Shown: positions 33,915 through 43,373 of the stretch, in pieces
Position numbering within the stretch: position 1 is the first letter of the stretch
Layout: each line of letters begins with the position of its first letter
Assembly: GCA_026645945.1 (NCBI GenBank)
Contig: JAPKMO010000017.1
Location: 1 to 51,552 of the forward strand
Direction: 5' to 3'
DNA from: Anaerolineae bacterium
GTDB lineage: Bacteria > Chloroflexota > Anaerolineae > Aggregatilineales > Phototrophicaceae
Length of the DNA: 51,552 nt
Translations under genes and position numbers: made by a program
Notes under the pieces: model-generated
What the model was told of the DNA's origin: nothing
What the model saw: the letters and a program-made list of their open reading frames with translations, nothing else
Database searches by the model: none

Positions 33915-33943
33915 TTGCCAGCGGGTATAAGTTATGGTAAACT
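33915..33943 (+). promoter_or_regulatory. candidate distal promoter of the nusA operon
   Basis: TTGCCA (33915-33920), 17-base spacer, TAAACT (33938-33943). Both hexamers match consensus at four of six positions. A transcript from here would run through the hairpin at 33961. A second possible promoter, TTGGAA (34007) with TGTATT or TATTAT (34030-34037), lies closer to the gene. Confidence 0.35.
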
Positions 33944-33960
33944 GACGCGCGTTGGGCAAA

Positions 33961-33994
33961 GAAAAGTGGGTTAACCCCACTTTTCGTTGTTTTT
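33961..33994 (+). terminator. intrinsic terminator-like hairpin in the nusA leader
   Basis: GAAAAGTGGG, loop TTAAC, CCCACTTTTC: a perfect 10-bp stem followed by gttgttttt. It lies about 100 bases before nusA and may act as an attenuator or insulate nusA from upstream reading. Confidence 0.65.
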
Positions 33995-34090
33995 CGGGAT
34001 GCCGGGTTGGAAGACTTGAAGCATTTTGTTGTATTATAGGATAGAATCACACCTCGGTTTGTACTGATAGGGGAGTTTTAAGTAACGCGC

Positions 34091-35977
34091 ATGAGAAGCG
34101 AGTTTGAGGTCGCCTTCAATGAAATAACGGAGTTGCGCTCGCTGCCCCGCGAGGTTGTCCTGGAGGCGCTGCAAACCGCGTTGGTTTCGGCTTACCGCCG
34201 CGACGCGGGCGCCAGCGCCGCGCAGCGCGTGGATGTTACCATTGATCCGAATACCGGGCGAGCGCGCATTTTCGTCGAAAAAGAAGTGGTCGAAAGCGTC
34301 GAGAATCCCAACACCGAGGTTACGCTCGAAAAGGCGCGTTATTACGACCCGGAATCCAATCTCGGCGATATGGTGATGGTGCAGGTCGAAGGCACCACCA
34401 AAAAGTTCGGGCGTATCGCGGCTCAAACGGCCAAGCAGGTTATTTTGCAAAAAATCCGGGAGGCCGAGCGCAACTCGCTGTTTGATGAATATGTGGAGCG
34501 CGAGGGCGATCTGGTAACCGGCACCGTCCAGAGCGTGAACGCCAGCATGATTACGTTAAGCCTGGGACGCGCCGAGGCCGTGATGCCGCGTAACCAGCAG
34601 ATTCCCGGCGAGCGTTATAAACCGTATGACAAGGTGCGGGTGTATGTGGCGGAGGTCAAACGCACCAATCGCGGCCCGCAGATTGTCGTCAGCCGCAGCC
34701 ACCGGAACATGCTGCGCCGGCTGCTGGAATACGAAGTGCCGGAGATTTTTAACGGGCAGGTGGAGATTAAAAACATTGCCCGTGAAGCCGGATACCGTTC
34801 CAAAGTGGCGGTGGCCGCCCTGCAGGAAGGTATAGACCCGGTGGGCGCGTGCGTGGGGATGCGAGGCATCCGTATTCAGAACATCGTCAAGGAACTGCAC
34901 GACGAAAAAATTGATGTCATCGAGTGGAGCGCCAATCAGGAAGAATTCATCGCCAAGGCGCTTAGCCCAGCGCGGGTGAGAGGCGTCTACCTGGAAGATG
35001 ATCTGGTCAGCGGGCGAACAGCGGTTGTGATCGTGCCGGACGACCAGCTTTCGCTGGCGATTGGCCGTGAAGGGCAGAACGCCCGCCTGGCAGCCAAACT
35101 GACCGGCTGGCGGATTGATATCAAGAGCGTGACCGAGGCCGTTCACGAGGCGCTTTCAAAACCGACGCAACCGGAATTTGTCGAAGTGCGGCGTCAGTAT
35201 CCTGAAATGGTGGAAGAAATCCACCGTATCATGGAGAAAAAGACGGCCAACCGTACCGTCATGCCGGAGGAATATGATCTGCTCGGCAAATTCGCCGATC
35301 TGATCGAGCGCCGGACGCTCGAAAAACGGGAAGCGGCGCGCCAGGCGCGGCAGGCAGAAATCAACGCGGTAAAGGCGACCCTGCCGCAGGGTTTGTTCCA
35401 ACTGCCGGTCAGCGCGCTTGATCTGCCGGATGAAATTATCGCCGCTTTGCAGCCGCTTGAAAATGTCGGCGAGGTGATGTGGCGGTTTTTGATTGACGAA
35501 AATCACCTCCGCCATCTGGTGGCCGATTTGCCAAGCGATGCGCTGGTGCAGGTGCAGTCGGCGCTGGATCGGGTGGTTTTGCCGGAAGAAGAAGCGGCCT
35601 CTGTGGAAACTGTCCCGGTGGTGGATAAACAGCCCCCCGCGCCCGAAACACCGGCTGTTGCGGAAGGCGAAGTGGTGGCTGGCGCGTTTGCCGACGAGCA
35701 GGAAGCCGAAGTGGAAGCGCCCGCTCCGCTGTCTGTGGCCGCCCCACGCAAAATCGAGCTGCTCCGGCCCGAAGCCGAAGCAGTCTATGAGACGGACGAA
35801 GACATTGAGTTCGTTATTGATCCCAAAACGGGGAAAAAGGACAAGAAGAAGAAGAAGGAACGCCAGCAGCGCCGCCAGCTCGTTTTTGACGAGGAACGCG
35901 GCAAGGTGGTCGCCAAACGTCGTCGGAAAGGCAGCCGCGTTCGCGGCGAGTGGGACGACAACGAGTTTGAAGAATAA
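34091..35977 (+). CDS. nusA: transcription termination/antitermination factor NusA
   Basis: 628 residues. The N-domain ([38 protein letters not shown]) binds RNA polymerase. An S1 domain ([20 protein letters not shown]) and two KH domains follow ([13 protein letters not shown] block near 255; [20 protein letters not shown] near 320). The final 250 residues are longer than in minimal NusA: a helical segment, an acidic Pro-rich linker, and a very basic tail ([18 protein letters not shown]). AGGGGAG is 15 bases before the ATG, a long spacing. It opens the nusA-rnpM-infB-rbfA operon. Confidence 0.95.
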   Translation: MRSEFEVAFNEITELRSLPREVVLEALQTALVSAYRRDAGASAAQRVDVTIDPNTGRARIFVEKEVVESVENPNTEVTLEKARYYDPESNLGDMVMVQVEGTTKKFGRIAAQTAKQVILQKIREAERNSLFDEYVEREGDLVTGTVQSVNASMITLSLGRAEAVMPRNQQIPGERYKPYDKVRVYVAEVKRTNRGPQIVVSRSHRNMLRRLLEYEVPEIFNGQVEIKNIAREAGYRSKVAVAALQEGIDPVGACVGMRGIRIQNIVKELHDEKIDVIEWSANQEEFIAKALSPARVRGVYLEDDLVSGRTAVVIVPDDQLSLAIGREGQNARLAAKLTGWRIDIKSVTEAVHEALSKPTQPEFVEVRRQYPEMVEEIHRIMEKKTANRTVMPEEYDLLGKFADLIERRTLEKREAARQARQAEINAVKATLPQGLFQLPVSALDLPDEIIAALQPLENVGEVMWRFLIDENHLRHLVADLPSDALVQVQSALDRVVLPEEEAASVETVPVVDKQPPAPETPAVAEGEVVAGAFADEQEAEVEAPAPLSVAAPRKIELLRPEAEAVYETDEDIEFVIDPKTGKKDKKKKKERQQRRQLVFDEERGKVVAKRRRKGSRVRGEWDDNEFEE

Positions 35978-36270
35978 TGGGGTTTCCGATGAACCAGGAG
36001 CGCCAACGCCGGACGAAACCGCTCCCGATACGGACGTGTATCGTCTGCCATGAAAAAAACAGCAAACGCGCCCTGATCCGGTTGGTTCGCACCGGGCAGG
36101 GGGTTCAAGTTGACCCCAGCGGCAAGCTGGAAGGGCGCGGCGCGTACCTTTGTGATCGTCAAAGCTGCTGGGACCGCGCGCTGTCCGGCGATCTGCTGAG
36201 CCGCGCGCTGCGCGTTAGTTTGACCGCCGAAGATCGTGAACGTCTTAGACAGGCGAAGCCGCAACCCTGA
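35977..36270 (+). CDS. rnpM: YlxR/RnpM family RNA-binding protein
   Basis: 97 residues with RTCIVCHEKNSKRALIRLVR and the GRGAYLCDRQSCWDRAL block typical of YlxR, an RNA-binding protein that in Firmicutes modulates RNase P. Its ATG overlaps the nusA stop (TAATG), so translation is coupled; an alternative ATG lies at 35989. The position between nusA and infB is the conserved one. The usual ylxQ (L7Ae-like) neighbour is absent. Confidence 0.9.
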   Translation: MGFPMNQERQRRTKPLPIRTCIVCHEKNSKRALIRLVRTGQGVQVDPSGKLEGRGAYLCDRQSCWDRALSGDLLSRALRVSLTAEDRERLRQAKPQP

Positions 36271-36322
36271 TGGTCGCGAGCGATGATTAACTTACGGCGT
36301 TTAATCCAACCCGGATATACTC

Positions 36323-36375
36323 AGCGGCAGGCCATGAACTAAGAGGATAGCCTGACCATTTCCTGGCCTGCCGCT
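36323..36375 (+). promoter_or_regulatory. 12-bp perfect inverted repeat in the infB leader
   Basis: AGCGGCAGGCCA (36323-36334) and TGGCCTGCCGCT (36364-36375) are exact reverse complements separated by 29 bases. The right arm ends 10 bases before the infB Shine-Dalgarno (TTGGAGG), so the stem could affect ribosome access or RNA processing. Confidence 0.6.
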
Positions 36376-36395
36376 CCATGAAATTGGAGGTTTGT

Positions 36396-38198
36396 ATGGC
36401 ACAGGAAAAACAGATTATCCTCATCCCGGACTACCTGACCGTCCGCGAACTGGCCGAATTGATCGAAGCCAGCCCGATTGAGGTGATGAAACACCTCATC
36501 GCCAACGGCATTATGGCTTCTATCAACCAACAGGTGGATTACGACACCGCCGCCATCGTTGCCGAAGAAATGGGCTTCGAGGCGCAGTCGGCCAGTGCGA
36601 TGGCAGCCCAGGCAGAACGGCAGAAAGCGGCGCAGTCCCAGACCTGGCGGCAGGTTTATGCCCAGGAAAAACCCGAAAATCTGCGGCGCCGCCCGCCGAT
36701 TGTCACCATCCTCGGCCATGTAGATCATGGCAAAACCACTTTGCTAGATACCATCCGAAAAGCGCACGTGGCCGAAGGCGAAGCTGGCGGTATCACGCAG
36801 CATATCGGCGCTTACCGCGTGATGCGGGATGGCCGCCAGATCACGTTTCTGGACACGCCCGGTCATGAGGCGTTTACGGCCATGCGGGCGCGCGGCGCAC
36901 AGGGGGCGGATATTGCCGTGCTGGTGGTGGCCGCCGATGACAGTGTGATGCCCACCACACGAGAGGCGCTCAATCATGCGCGGGCGGCCAATGTCCCGAT
37001 TGTGGTTGCCATTACCAAAATTGACAAGCGTAATGCCAACCCTGAAGTCGTCAAAAAAGACCTGTCGGAAGTCGGTCTTACGCCGGACGAGTGGGGCGGC
37101 AGCACGCTGGTTGTGCCGGTGTCGGCAGTGACCGGCGAGGGCATCGAAGACCTGCTGGAAGCGATTTTGCTGACGGCGGATGACAGCGAGATCGTCGCCA
37201 ACCCGAACGCTGATGCTTCCGGCGTGGTGTTGGAAGCCGAAGTAGACCCCAGCCGGGGGACGCTGGCGACCCTGCTGGTACTCAACGGCACGCTGCGCCG
37301 GGGTGACGTGGTGATCGCCGGCCATGCCTATGGGCGTGTCAAGGCGATGTTTGATGAGATGGGGCAGACGGTGCTGGAAGCCGGGCCGTCCACGCCGGTG
37401 CGCGTGTTGGGTTTGAGCGAGCCGCCGCTGCCGGGCGAGGGTTTTGAAAAAATCAAAAACGAAAAGGTGGCGCGGAGCGTGATTGACGAGCGGCGCGCGA
37501 CCGCCGAGGCGCAGCGGGCTGAGGCCAGCCGGCCGGCCTTCACCCTGGAAGATATGTTCGCACAGTTCACATCCGGGGAAGTCAAAGAGCTGAATCTGAT
37601 CGTCAAAGTGGACGTGCAAGGCAGCTTGCAGCCGATTGTGGATTCGCTCAAAACCCTGGGCGAGAGCAATAAACACGGCATCAACATCCGTATTCTGTCG
37701 TCCGAAATCGGCAACATCAGCGAAAACGATGTGATGCTGGCGAAGGCCTCCGGCGCGATCATCGTCGGTTTTAATGTGGATGTGGATAACGCGGCCCGGC
37801 GGATTGCGGATGCACAGGGCGTGGATATTCGCCAGTACACCATCATCTATAAACTGCTTGAGGACATTGAACTGGCGCTGCAAGGTCTGCTGGAGCCGGT
37901 TTATCAGGAAAAGGTGATCGGTGTGGCGGAAGTTCGCCAGACGTTCAAAATTCCGAGGGTTGGCACGATTGCTGGTTGTTATATCCGCGAGGGCGAGGTG
38001 CGCCGCAACGCCCGCACGCGCGTCAAACGCGGCGGCAAACCAATCGCCGAGAATGTCACGGTAGCATCGCTCAAACGCCTGACCGAAGATGTGCGCGAGG
38101 TTCGCGCCGGGTTCGAGTGCGGCATCGGCCTTAACGGCTTCAACGATTTTCACACCGGCGATCTGATCGAATTTTATGTCATGGAGCGTGCCAACTGA
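36396..38198 (+). CDS. infB: translation initiation factor IF-2
   Basis: 600 residues, short for bacterial IF-2 because the long charged N-terminal extension is missing. An IF2_N domain ([20 protein letters not shown]) is followed by the GTPase: G1 [16 protein letters not shown]3 DTPGHEAF, G4 ITKIDK. Domain II, the linker helix and the C2 domain that binds fMet-tRNA follow (VRREGE-type barrel, [16 protein letters not shown]). The ATG at 36396 follows TTGGAGG; an ATG 18 bases earlier is less likely. Confidence 0.96.
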   Translation: MAQEKQIILIPDYLTVRELAELIEASPIEVMKHLIANGIMASINQQVDYDTAAIVAEEMGFEAQSASAMAAQAERQKAAQSQTWRQVYAQEKPENLRRRPPIVTILGHVDHGKTTLLDTIRKAHVAEGEAGGITQHIGAYRVMRDGRQITFLDTPGHEAFTAMRARGAQGADIAVLVVAADDSVMPTTREALNHARAANVPIVVAITKIDKRNANPEVVKKDLSEVGLTPDEWGGSTLVVPVSAVTGEGIEDLLEAILLTADDSEIVANPNADASGVVLEAEVDPSRGTLATLLVLNGTLRRGDVVIAGHAYGRVKAMFDEMGQTVLEAGPSTPVRVLGLSEPPLPGEGFEKIKNEKVARSVIDERRATAEAQRAEASRPAFTLEDMFAQFTSGEVKELNLIVKVDVQGSLQPIVDSLKTLGESNKHGINIRILSSEIGNISENDVMLAKASGAIIVGFNVDVDNAARRIADAQGVDIRQYTIIYKLLEDIELALQGLLEPVYQEKVIGVAEVRQTFKIPRVGTIAGCYIREGEVRRNARTRVKRGGKPIAENVTVASLKRLTEDVREVRAGFECGIGLNGFNDFHTGDLIEFYVMERAN

Positions 38199-38252
38199 GC
38201 GGGCAGGTTTGGCCGGCAGGCAGCCTGTGTCGAAACGAAAGGAGATGTCCGC

Positions 38253-38615
38253 ATGTCTATTAAACAGGACCGGGTGGCGGAGCGTATCCAGGAAATACTC
38301 AGCGAGCTGCTGCTGCGCGAGATTGCTGACCCCCGCCTGCAAAACCTGACTGTGACCGAAGTCAAGCTGGACCCAGAGCTGACGATGGCGCATGTTTACG
38401 TTAATGCTCTGGGCGACGAAGGGCGGCAGGACGAAGTGATGGCCGGGTTGAAACACGCGAAAGGTTTTGTGCGGCGCGAGGTTGCTAAACGGGTGCGGCT
38501 GCGGTCTGCCCCCGACCTAATCTTTCACTGGGATGTGACACTCGAACGCGGCGAGCGGCTGAACCGGCTGATCGAGTCGTTGGGCATTCCGCCGGAGGAC
38601 AAAAGCTCGACATGA
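38253..38615 (+). CDS. rbfA: 30S ribosome-binding factor RbfA
   Basis: 120 residues with the KH-like RbfA fold: QDRVAERIQEILSELLLREI, DPRLQNLTVTEVKLDPELTM, HVYVNALGD, and LRSAPDLIFHWDVTLERGER. It assists late 16S rRNA maturation of the small subunit. AAAGGAG precedes the ATG. The stop overlaps the nrnA start by ATGA. Confidence 0.95.
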   Translation: MSIKQDRVAERIQEILSELLLREIADPRLQNLTVTEVKLDPELTMAHVYVNALGDEGRQDEVMAGLKHAKGFVRREVAKRVRLRSAPDLIFHWDVTLERGERLNRLIESLGIPPEDKSST

Positions 38616-39577
38616 CGGCCCGCACCCAATGGAAAGAGGCCACTACAGCGGTTGAGCAGGCTGCTTCGATTCTGGTTGTGACGCACGTCAGCCCGGACGG
38701 AGATGCGATTGGCTCGCTGCTGGGACTGGCGGCGGCGCTGCGGGAACGCGGCAAAAAAGTAGCCGCTGCGGTAGACGGCGGCGTGCCGGAATTTTTGAAG
38801 TTCCTGCCGGGGGCGAAGACGGTACGCGATAAACTCAAACAGGGCCGCTGGGATGTTATGGTTTCGGTAGACGCCAGCGACGAAGAGCGCACTGGGTTGT
38901 GCGGCGCGTTTGGGCGTGCGCGTTCCCGGCTGGTAATTAACCTGGATCATCACCTGACGAATACTGATTTTGGCGACATTTCCCTGGTTATGCCGGAGGC
39001 CGTCTCGGCCACCGAAATCGTTTACCGGTGGCTGGTCGAGATGCAGCATCTGGTTTCGCAGCCGGTGGCGACGGCTTTGCTGGCCGGCCTTGTGACCGAT
39101 ACGATGGGTTTTCGCACCCAGAACGTTACCGCCGAGACGTTCGGCATTGTCCAGGCGTTGATGGCCGCCGGCGCGCCCCTGGCTGAAGTCACCGCCCGCG
39201 CATTAGTCGCCAAACCTTACAGTTCGATTGAGCTGTGGAAGCGCGTTTTGCCTTCGGTTCGGCTGGCCGACGGTATTATTTCGGCATGGATTACCCAGGA
39301 TGATCTAGCGGCGGTGGGCATTAAAGATGTCACCGACGGCGGCTTGGTCAGTCTGCTTGCCAGCGTCGAAGATGCTAAAATAGCCGTCGTGTTCAAACAA
39401 AAACCCGATGGCACGGTTGAGATCAGCCTGCGAAGCAAGCCTGGTTTTGACATCGGGCAGGTGGCACTTGAGCTGGGCGGCGGCGGCCATGCACAGGCTT
39501 CCGGGGCAACTATCCCCGGCCCGCTGGAGGCTGCCGCTGCGCGGGTGATGCCGCTGCTGGAAGAGGTCGTTCGGTAG
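38612..39577 (+). CDS. nrnA: DHH/DHHA1 phosphoesterase, NrnA-like
   Basis: 321 residues. DHH motifs: VVTHVSPDGDAIGSLLGLA (motif I), VDASDEER (II), INLDHHLTN (DHH), and GLVTDTMGFRTQN (IV). The DHHA1 part ends in ELGGGGHAQASGA. It matches the nanoRNase/pAp-phosphatase NrnA by length and by its usual place next to rbfA and truB. It degrades 2-5-nucleotide RNAs and may dephosphorylate pAp. Confidence 0.9.
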   Translation: MTARTQWKEATTAVEQAASILVVTHVSPDGDAIGSLLGLAAALRERGKKVAAAVDGGVPEFLKFLPGAKTVRDKLKQGRWDVMVSVDASDEERTGLCGAFGRARSRLVINLDHHLTNTDFGDISLVMPEAVSATEIVYRWLVEMQHLVSQPVATALLAGLVTDTMGFRTQNVTAETFGIVQALMAAGAPLAEVTARALVAKPYSSIELWKRVLPSVRLADGIISAWITQDDLAAVGIKDVTDGGLVSLLASVEDAKIAVVFKQKPDGTVEISLRSKPGFDIGQVALELGGGGHAQASGATIPGPLEAAAARVMPLLEEVVR

Positions 39578-39612
39578 GCCGGCTGTGGGAACTGCCTGTA
39601 GACAAAACAGCG

Positions 39613-39640
39613 GGGGCGGCGTTAGAGTCGCCCCTATCTT
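39613..39640 (+). terminator. hairpin after nrnA
   Basis: GGGGCG, loop of 10 bases, CGCCCC, then tatctt. The stem is only 6 bp and the T tract is poor, so termination may be partial. It belongs to a set of GGGGCG-type hairpins also seen at 46278 and 47311. Confidence 0.45.
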
Positions 39641-39666
39641 ATACTGGCATAAAGGAGTTTAGCCGA

Positions 39667-40023
39667 ATGTCTTCAAACGATAACCGGACTTCTTATGTGA
39701 TTATGGTCAACAACGAGGGTATGGGACATGCTGACCGCGAGCTTCAGCACAAACTCTTAAATACCTATCTGCACATGCTGTTAGACAACGAACATCTCCC
39801 GACGGCGGTTTGTTTTTATGCCAACGGCGTTAAGATGGTGCTTGAGGATTCGCCGGTGTTGGAACCGTTGATGCGGTTGAGCGAAAAAGGCGTTTATTTA
39901 ATTGTATGCAGCACCTGTTTGAGCTACTTTGATTTACGTGAAAAGGTTCGGGTCGGCATCATCGGTGGGATGCACGACATCCTGGAAGCGCAGATGCGCG
40001 CCGATAAAGTGATTACCCTGTAG
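39667..40023 (+). CDS. DsrE-like (YedF C-terminal type) protein
   Basis: 118 residues with the DsrE fold pattern: YVIMVNNEGMGHADRELQHK, LLNTYLHMLLDNEHLPTAVC, VYLIVCSTCLSYFDLREKV (a CxxC pair) and GGMHDILEAQMRADKVITL. The family includes sulfur-carrier/sulfurtransferase subunits and the YedF-type proteins linked to selenium or sulfur metabolism. Its role within a translation operon is not clear; tRNA thiolation is one possibility. AAAGGAG precedes the ATG. truB starts six bases after its stop. Confidence 0.75.
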   Translation: MSSNDNRTSYVIMVNNEGMGHADRELQHKLLNTYLHMLLDNEHLPTAVCFYANGVKMVLEDSPVLEPLMRLSEKGVYLIVCSTCLSYFDLREKVRVGIIGGMHDILEAQMRADKVITL

Positions 40024-40029
40024 AAAAGA

Positions 40030-40899
40030 ATGGCTGTATCCGGTTTTCTCAATATCAACAAACCACCGGGGTTAACCAGCCATGATGTCGTCGCCAGGCT
40101 GCGGCGCGGTCTGGGGATTAAAAAAATCGGTCACGCCGGGACGCTTGACCCGCTGGCGGACGGCGTTCTGGTGTTGTGCCTGGGCAGCGCCACCCGTTTG
40201 AGCGAGTACGTGATGGCATCCGTCAAATGTTACCGGGCGAGGGTGCGTCTGGGGATTGTGACAGACACCTACGATGCCGAGGGGCAGGTTGTGCAGGAGC
40301 GGGATGCCACCGCCGTCCAGCGGGAGGACGTGGAACGGGCGCTGCCGGCTTTCCTGGGTGAAATCGCGCAAATTCCGCCGATGTACAGCGCCATTAAACA
40401 GGGCGGGCGCAAGCTGTACGAACTGGCGCGTACGGGGCAGGAAGTCGAACGCGCCGCGCGGACGGTGCGGATCGAAACGCTGGCGCTTACCGACTGGTCA
40501 CCGCCGTTTTTTACGCTGGATGTGACGTGCAGCGCCGGGACGTATATCCGCAGCCTGGTTTATGATCTGGGCGAAGTTTTGGGCGTTGGCGCGCACCTGG
40601 CCGGGCTGACGCGCACCGCCAGCGGCGTATTTACGCTGGAAAAATCCTTGCCGCTGGAAACGCTGCTGAATTCGACCGGTTGGCAGCAGTGGCTGCTCTC
40701 ACCTCAGGAGGCGCTGGCCGGTTGGCCTTCCGTCCGGCTGGATGCGGCGCAGTTAGAACACATTCGGCATGGCCGCGCCGTGTTGTCGTCGGAGCCAGTC
40801 GCGGGGGATTTTGCTTTTGCCTACGGGCCGGACGGCAGCCTGGCCGCCGCTGTTCAAAAAGACGGTGGTCTGTGGCGGCCACGTAAGGTATTCTTGTAG
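40030..40899 (+). CDS. truB: tRNA pseudouridine(55) synthase TruB
   Basis: 289 residues. INKPPGLTSHDVV opens the protein, and the catalytic aspartate sits in KIGHAGTLDPLADGVL (about 39). YEL/KQGGRKLYELAR and CSAGTYIRSLVYDLGE are further conserved blocks, and a short PUA-like tail follows. It makes pseudouridine 55 in the T loop of elongator tRNAs. Confidence 0.95.
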   Translation: MAVSGFLNINKPPGLTSHDVVARLRRGLGIKKIGHAGTLDPLADGVLVLCLGSATRLSEYVMASVKCYRARVRLGIVTDTYDAEGQVVQERDATAVQREDVERALPAFLGEIAQIPPMYSAIKQGGRKLYELARTGQEVERAARTVRIETLALTDWSPPFFTLDVTCSAGTYIRSLVYDLGEVLGVGAHLAGLTRTASGVFTLEKSLPLETLLNSTGWQQWLLSPQEALAGWPSVRLDAAQLEHIRHGRAVLSSEPVAGDFAFAYGPDGSLAAAVQKDGGLWRPRKVFL

Positions 40900-40903
40900 G
40901 ATA

Positions 40904-40924
40904 GGCGCGCGTTAGCGCGTCTTT
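40904..40924 (+). terminator. weak hairpin between truB and ribF
   Basis: GGCGCGC, loop GTTA, GCGCGTC (one G-T pair), then tttaa. The T tract is short, so read-through into ribF is likely. Confidence 0.4.
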
Positions 40925-40955
40925 AACGTGAGGCTCAAATCCTAAGAGACTGTTT

Positions 40956-41885
40956 ATGGAACAGTTGTACACGCTCGACGCAGCCGCTTTAGACCGCCCT
41001 TCTTTCGTGACGATTGGCGTGTTTGACGGCGTTCATGCCGGACACCAGCATTTAATCCGGCGGCTGGTGGCAGAAGCCCACGCCGCCGACCAATTGGCGG
41101 TGGTCGTCACTTTTTTCCCGCATCCTGATGTAGTGCTGCGCAGCTTGCAGGGGCGTTATTACCTGACCACGCCGCAGCAAAAGGCCGACCTGCTGCTGCA
41201 ACTGGGCGTGGATTATGTCATCACCTACCCCTTCAGCCGGGAAGCCAGCCAGGTGCGCGCGGCGGACTTCGTGGATGTGCTGCTGAAGAACCTGCGGCTG
41301 AACGTGCTGTGGGTGGGCGCGGATTTTGCGATGGGATATAAACGAGAAGGTAATCTGGCGTTTCTGCAAACGCAGGGCCAGCAAAAGGGTTTCGCCGTCC
41401 GGGAGATTGATCTGATGGCGAATGACGGCGAAAAGATCAGCAGTTCGGCCATTCGCCAGGCCGTGATGTCCGGGGAAGTCGAAAAAGCGCGCAAATGGCT
41501 GGGGCGTGCCTACTCCCTGGTCGGGGAAGTGATACATGGTGAAGGTCGCGGGCGGCAGATTGGTTTCCCAACCGCGAATATGAACGTGTGGGACGAGCAG
41601 GTGATTCCGGCTAACGGCATTTACGCCGGCTGGGCATGGGTAGACGGTCAGCGGTTTATGGCTGCGACCAACGTCGGCATTCGTCCCACGTTTGAAGGGG
41701 CGACCGATGTTACCGTCGAACCCTATCTGCTGGACTTCGACCGTGATATTTACGGTCAGCAGATCGAAATTTCATTTGAAAAGCTGCTGCGCCCGGAAGC
41801 CAAGTTCAACAGCATTCAGGCATTGATCGAACAAATCGCCCGCGACGTGGACGAAACGCGGGTTTACCTCCAGACGCTGCCCTGA
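40956..41885 (+). CDS. ribF: bifunctional riboflavin kinase/FAD synthetase
   Basis: 309 residues. The N-terminal nucleotidyltransferase has GVFDGVHAGHQHLIRRL (HxGH motif, about 25) and the ISSSAIRQAVMSGE motif near 165-180. The C-terminal flavokinase has VIHGEGRGRQIGFPTANM (about 190). It makes FMN and FAD from riboflavin. It is the last gene of the operon and ends six bases before the convergent era gene. Confidence 0.95.
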   Translation: MEQLYTLDAAALDRPSFVTIGVFDGVHAGHQHLIRRLVAEAHAADQLAVVVTFFPHPDVVLRSLQGRYYLTTPQQKADLLLQLGVDYVITYPFSREASQVRAADFVDVLLKNLRLNVLWVGADFAMGYKREGNLAFLQTQGQQKGFAVREIDLMANDGEKISSSAIRQAVMSGEVEKARKWLGRAYSLVGEVIHGEGRGRQIGFPTANMNVWDEQVIPANGIYAGWAWVDGQRFMAATNVGIRPTFEGATDVTVEPYLLDFDRDIYGQQIEISFEKLLRPEAKFNSIQALIEQIARDVDETRVYLQTLP

Positions 41886-41891
41886 GCGCGG

Positions 41892-42833
41892 TCATTCCTT
41901 CGGCAGACGGTAGCCCAGGCGGCGCATTAAAGCCTCGTCGCTGCGCCAGTTTTTGAGGACTTTCACGTGCAGATCAAGATATACTTGCGTGCCGAGCATG
42001 TCGGCTAACTCGGCGCGGGCCTGCGTGCCGATGCGTTTAATCATCTCGCCGCTTTTGCCGATGATGATGCCTTTCTGCGTATCGCGTTCGACGTAGATGA
42101 TGGCGTTGATGTAGGATAACCGTTCGGAGCGTTCTTTAAATTCGTCCACTTCGACGGCGACGGAGTAGGGGATTTCCTCCTCGGTATTGAGGATGATTTT
42201 TTCCCGGATGACTTCGGCGGCGACAAAACGCTGGTTGACTTCGCTCACTTGGTCGGCAGGGAAATAACGTGGGCCGAGCGGCAGCCGTTGGAGGATGTCG
42301 TTCACCAGTTCATCCACGCCGCTGCCTTCCAGGGCGCTGACCAAGGCGGCCTGCTCATGCGGGATGAGCGCCGCATAAGCATCAACGTGAGGTTGGCGGT
42401 GGGCGGAGTCCAGCAAATCGGCCTTGTTGAGCGCCAGGAAAACGGGCGTTTCGCCGCGCAGCCGGCTGACGGTTTCCGCGATGTGCCGGTCGCCTTCTTG
42501 CGGCTCGACTGAAACGTCCAGCACCCACAGGATGAGATCGGCATCTTTGAGGGCTTCTTCCGCCGCCAGCACCATATATTCGCCCAGTTTATGATGCGGC
42601 CTGTGCAGGCCGGGTGTATCGGTAAAAAGAATCTGGCCGCGTTCTTCGGTATAGATGCCTAACTGCTGGCGGCGGGTGGTTTGCGGTTTGGGCGTGACGA
42701 TGGCGATTTTCTGCCGCAGGATACGATTAATGAGCGTGGACTTGCCGACGTTGGGGCGGCCTACAACCGCTACCACGCCGGAGCGATGGTCTTCCGGCCA
42801 GCTATCATCAAAAACGGTATCGAGATCATTCAT
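41892..42833 (-). CDS. era: GTPase Era
   Basis: 313 residues. G1 GRPNVGKSTLINRIL (about 26), switch segment PKPQTTRRQQLGIYTEE, G3 DTPGLHRPHHKLGE, G4 ALNKADLLD. The C-terminal KH domain has IIYVERDTQKGIIIGKSGEM with the GxxG loop (GKSG), which binds the 3' end of 16S rRNA. It functions in 30S assembly. It is the last gene of a minus-strand unit with the two genes upstream and converges with ribF. Confidence 0.96.
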   Translation of the reverse strand: MNDLDTVFDDSWPEDHRSGVVAVVGRPNVGKSTLINRILRQKIAIVTPKPQTTRRQQLGIYTEERGQILFTDTPGLHRPHHKLGEYMVLAAEEALKDADLILWVLDVSVEPQEGDRHIAETVSRLRGETPVFLALNKADLLDSAHRQPHVDAYAALIPHEQAALVSALEGSGVDELVNDILQRLPLGPRYFPADQVSEVNQRFVAAEVIREKIILNTEEEIPYSVAVEVDEFKERSERLSYINAIIYVERDTQKGIIIGKSGEMIKRIGTQARAELADMLGTQVYLDLHVKVLKNWRSDEALMRRLGYRLPKE

Positions 42834-42866
42834 GGGGTTTGAGAACGCGCTCCTCTACTGTCTTTT

Positions 42867-43373
42867 TTAATTGCAAAGCCGAGCCAGCCAGTCCGCGACG
42901 GAAGCGTAACGCGGCAGATATTCCACGAGGCGGGCCGGCAGCCCGGCGGCATCTGGCGCGATCAGGGCGGTCGGGCGCGCCAGCAGCGCGCCGCCGGGAG
43001 CGGAAAAAACCAGTACCTGCGGGGGCAAACTCAAGTCCAGGGCGCGGAAAAACACGATGTCCTCGCTGCCATCGTCACGGCAGCCGACCACCTCCGCGCG
43101 GGGATGCAGATTGCTGCGATGCCACAGAAAACTCCAGGCTTCCTCCCCGGCCAGCATATCGCCATAATCCAGCACGACCAGCTCCGGCACGATATAACGC
43201 TCCGGCTTTCCCAGGAAGCGCACGCCGTATTGAATCAAAAAATCGCCGCTGACAGGAATTTCTACCCCCGGCTGCGGAGCAAGCGCGAGCGCCTGCGCTG
43301 CCCCGGCCTGTAAAACGACCCCGGCGAGCAGGTCGTAAACCGGGGCGCGGGCGGGGATGTTTGCGCCGGGCAT
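42867..43373 (-). CDS. conserved-looking protein of unknown function
   Basis: 168 residues, no signal peptide or transmembrane segment. It contains VYDLLAGVVLQAGAAQALAL, YGVRFLGKPERYIVPELVVL, DYGDMLAGEEAWSFLWHRSN and VLVFSAPGGALLARPTALI. It starts on the stop of the two-TM gene (TGATG overlap) and is followed by era after 33 bases, so it is co-expressed with both. No family is recognised. Confidence 0.6.
   Translation of the reverse strand: MPGANIPARAPVYDLLAGVVLQAGAAQALALAPQPGVEIPVSGDFLIQYGVRFLGKPERYIVPELVVLDYGDMLAGEEAWSFLWHRSNLHPRAEVVGCRDDGSEDIVFFRALDLSLPPQVLVFSAPGGALLARPTALIAPDAAGLPARLVEYLPRYASVADWLARLCN

Noticed and set aside
33796..34090. Search for a rimP gene before nusA
   Set aside because: The 295-base gap holds two hairpins and possible promoters but no open frame of useful length.
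36744..38456. 570-codon minus-strand open frame opposite infB
   Set aside because: Shadow of infB and rbfA: rich in His, Arg and Gln, no ribosome-binding site or family motif, while IF-2 motifs are explicit on the other strand.
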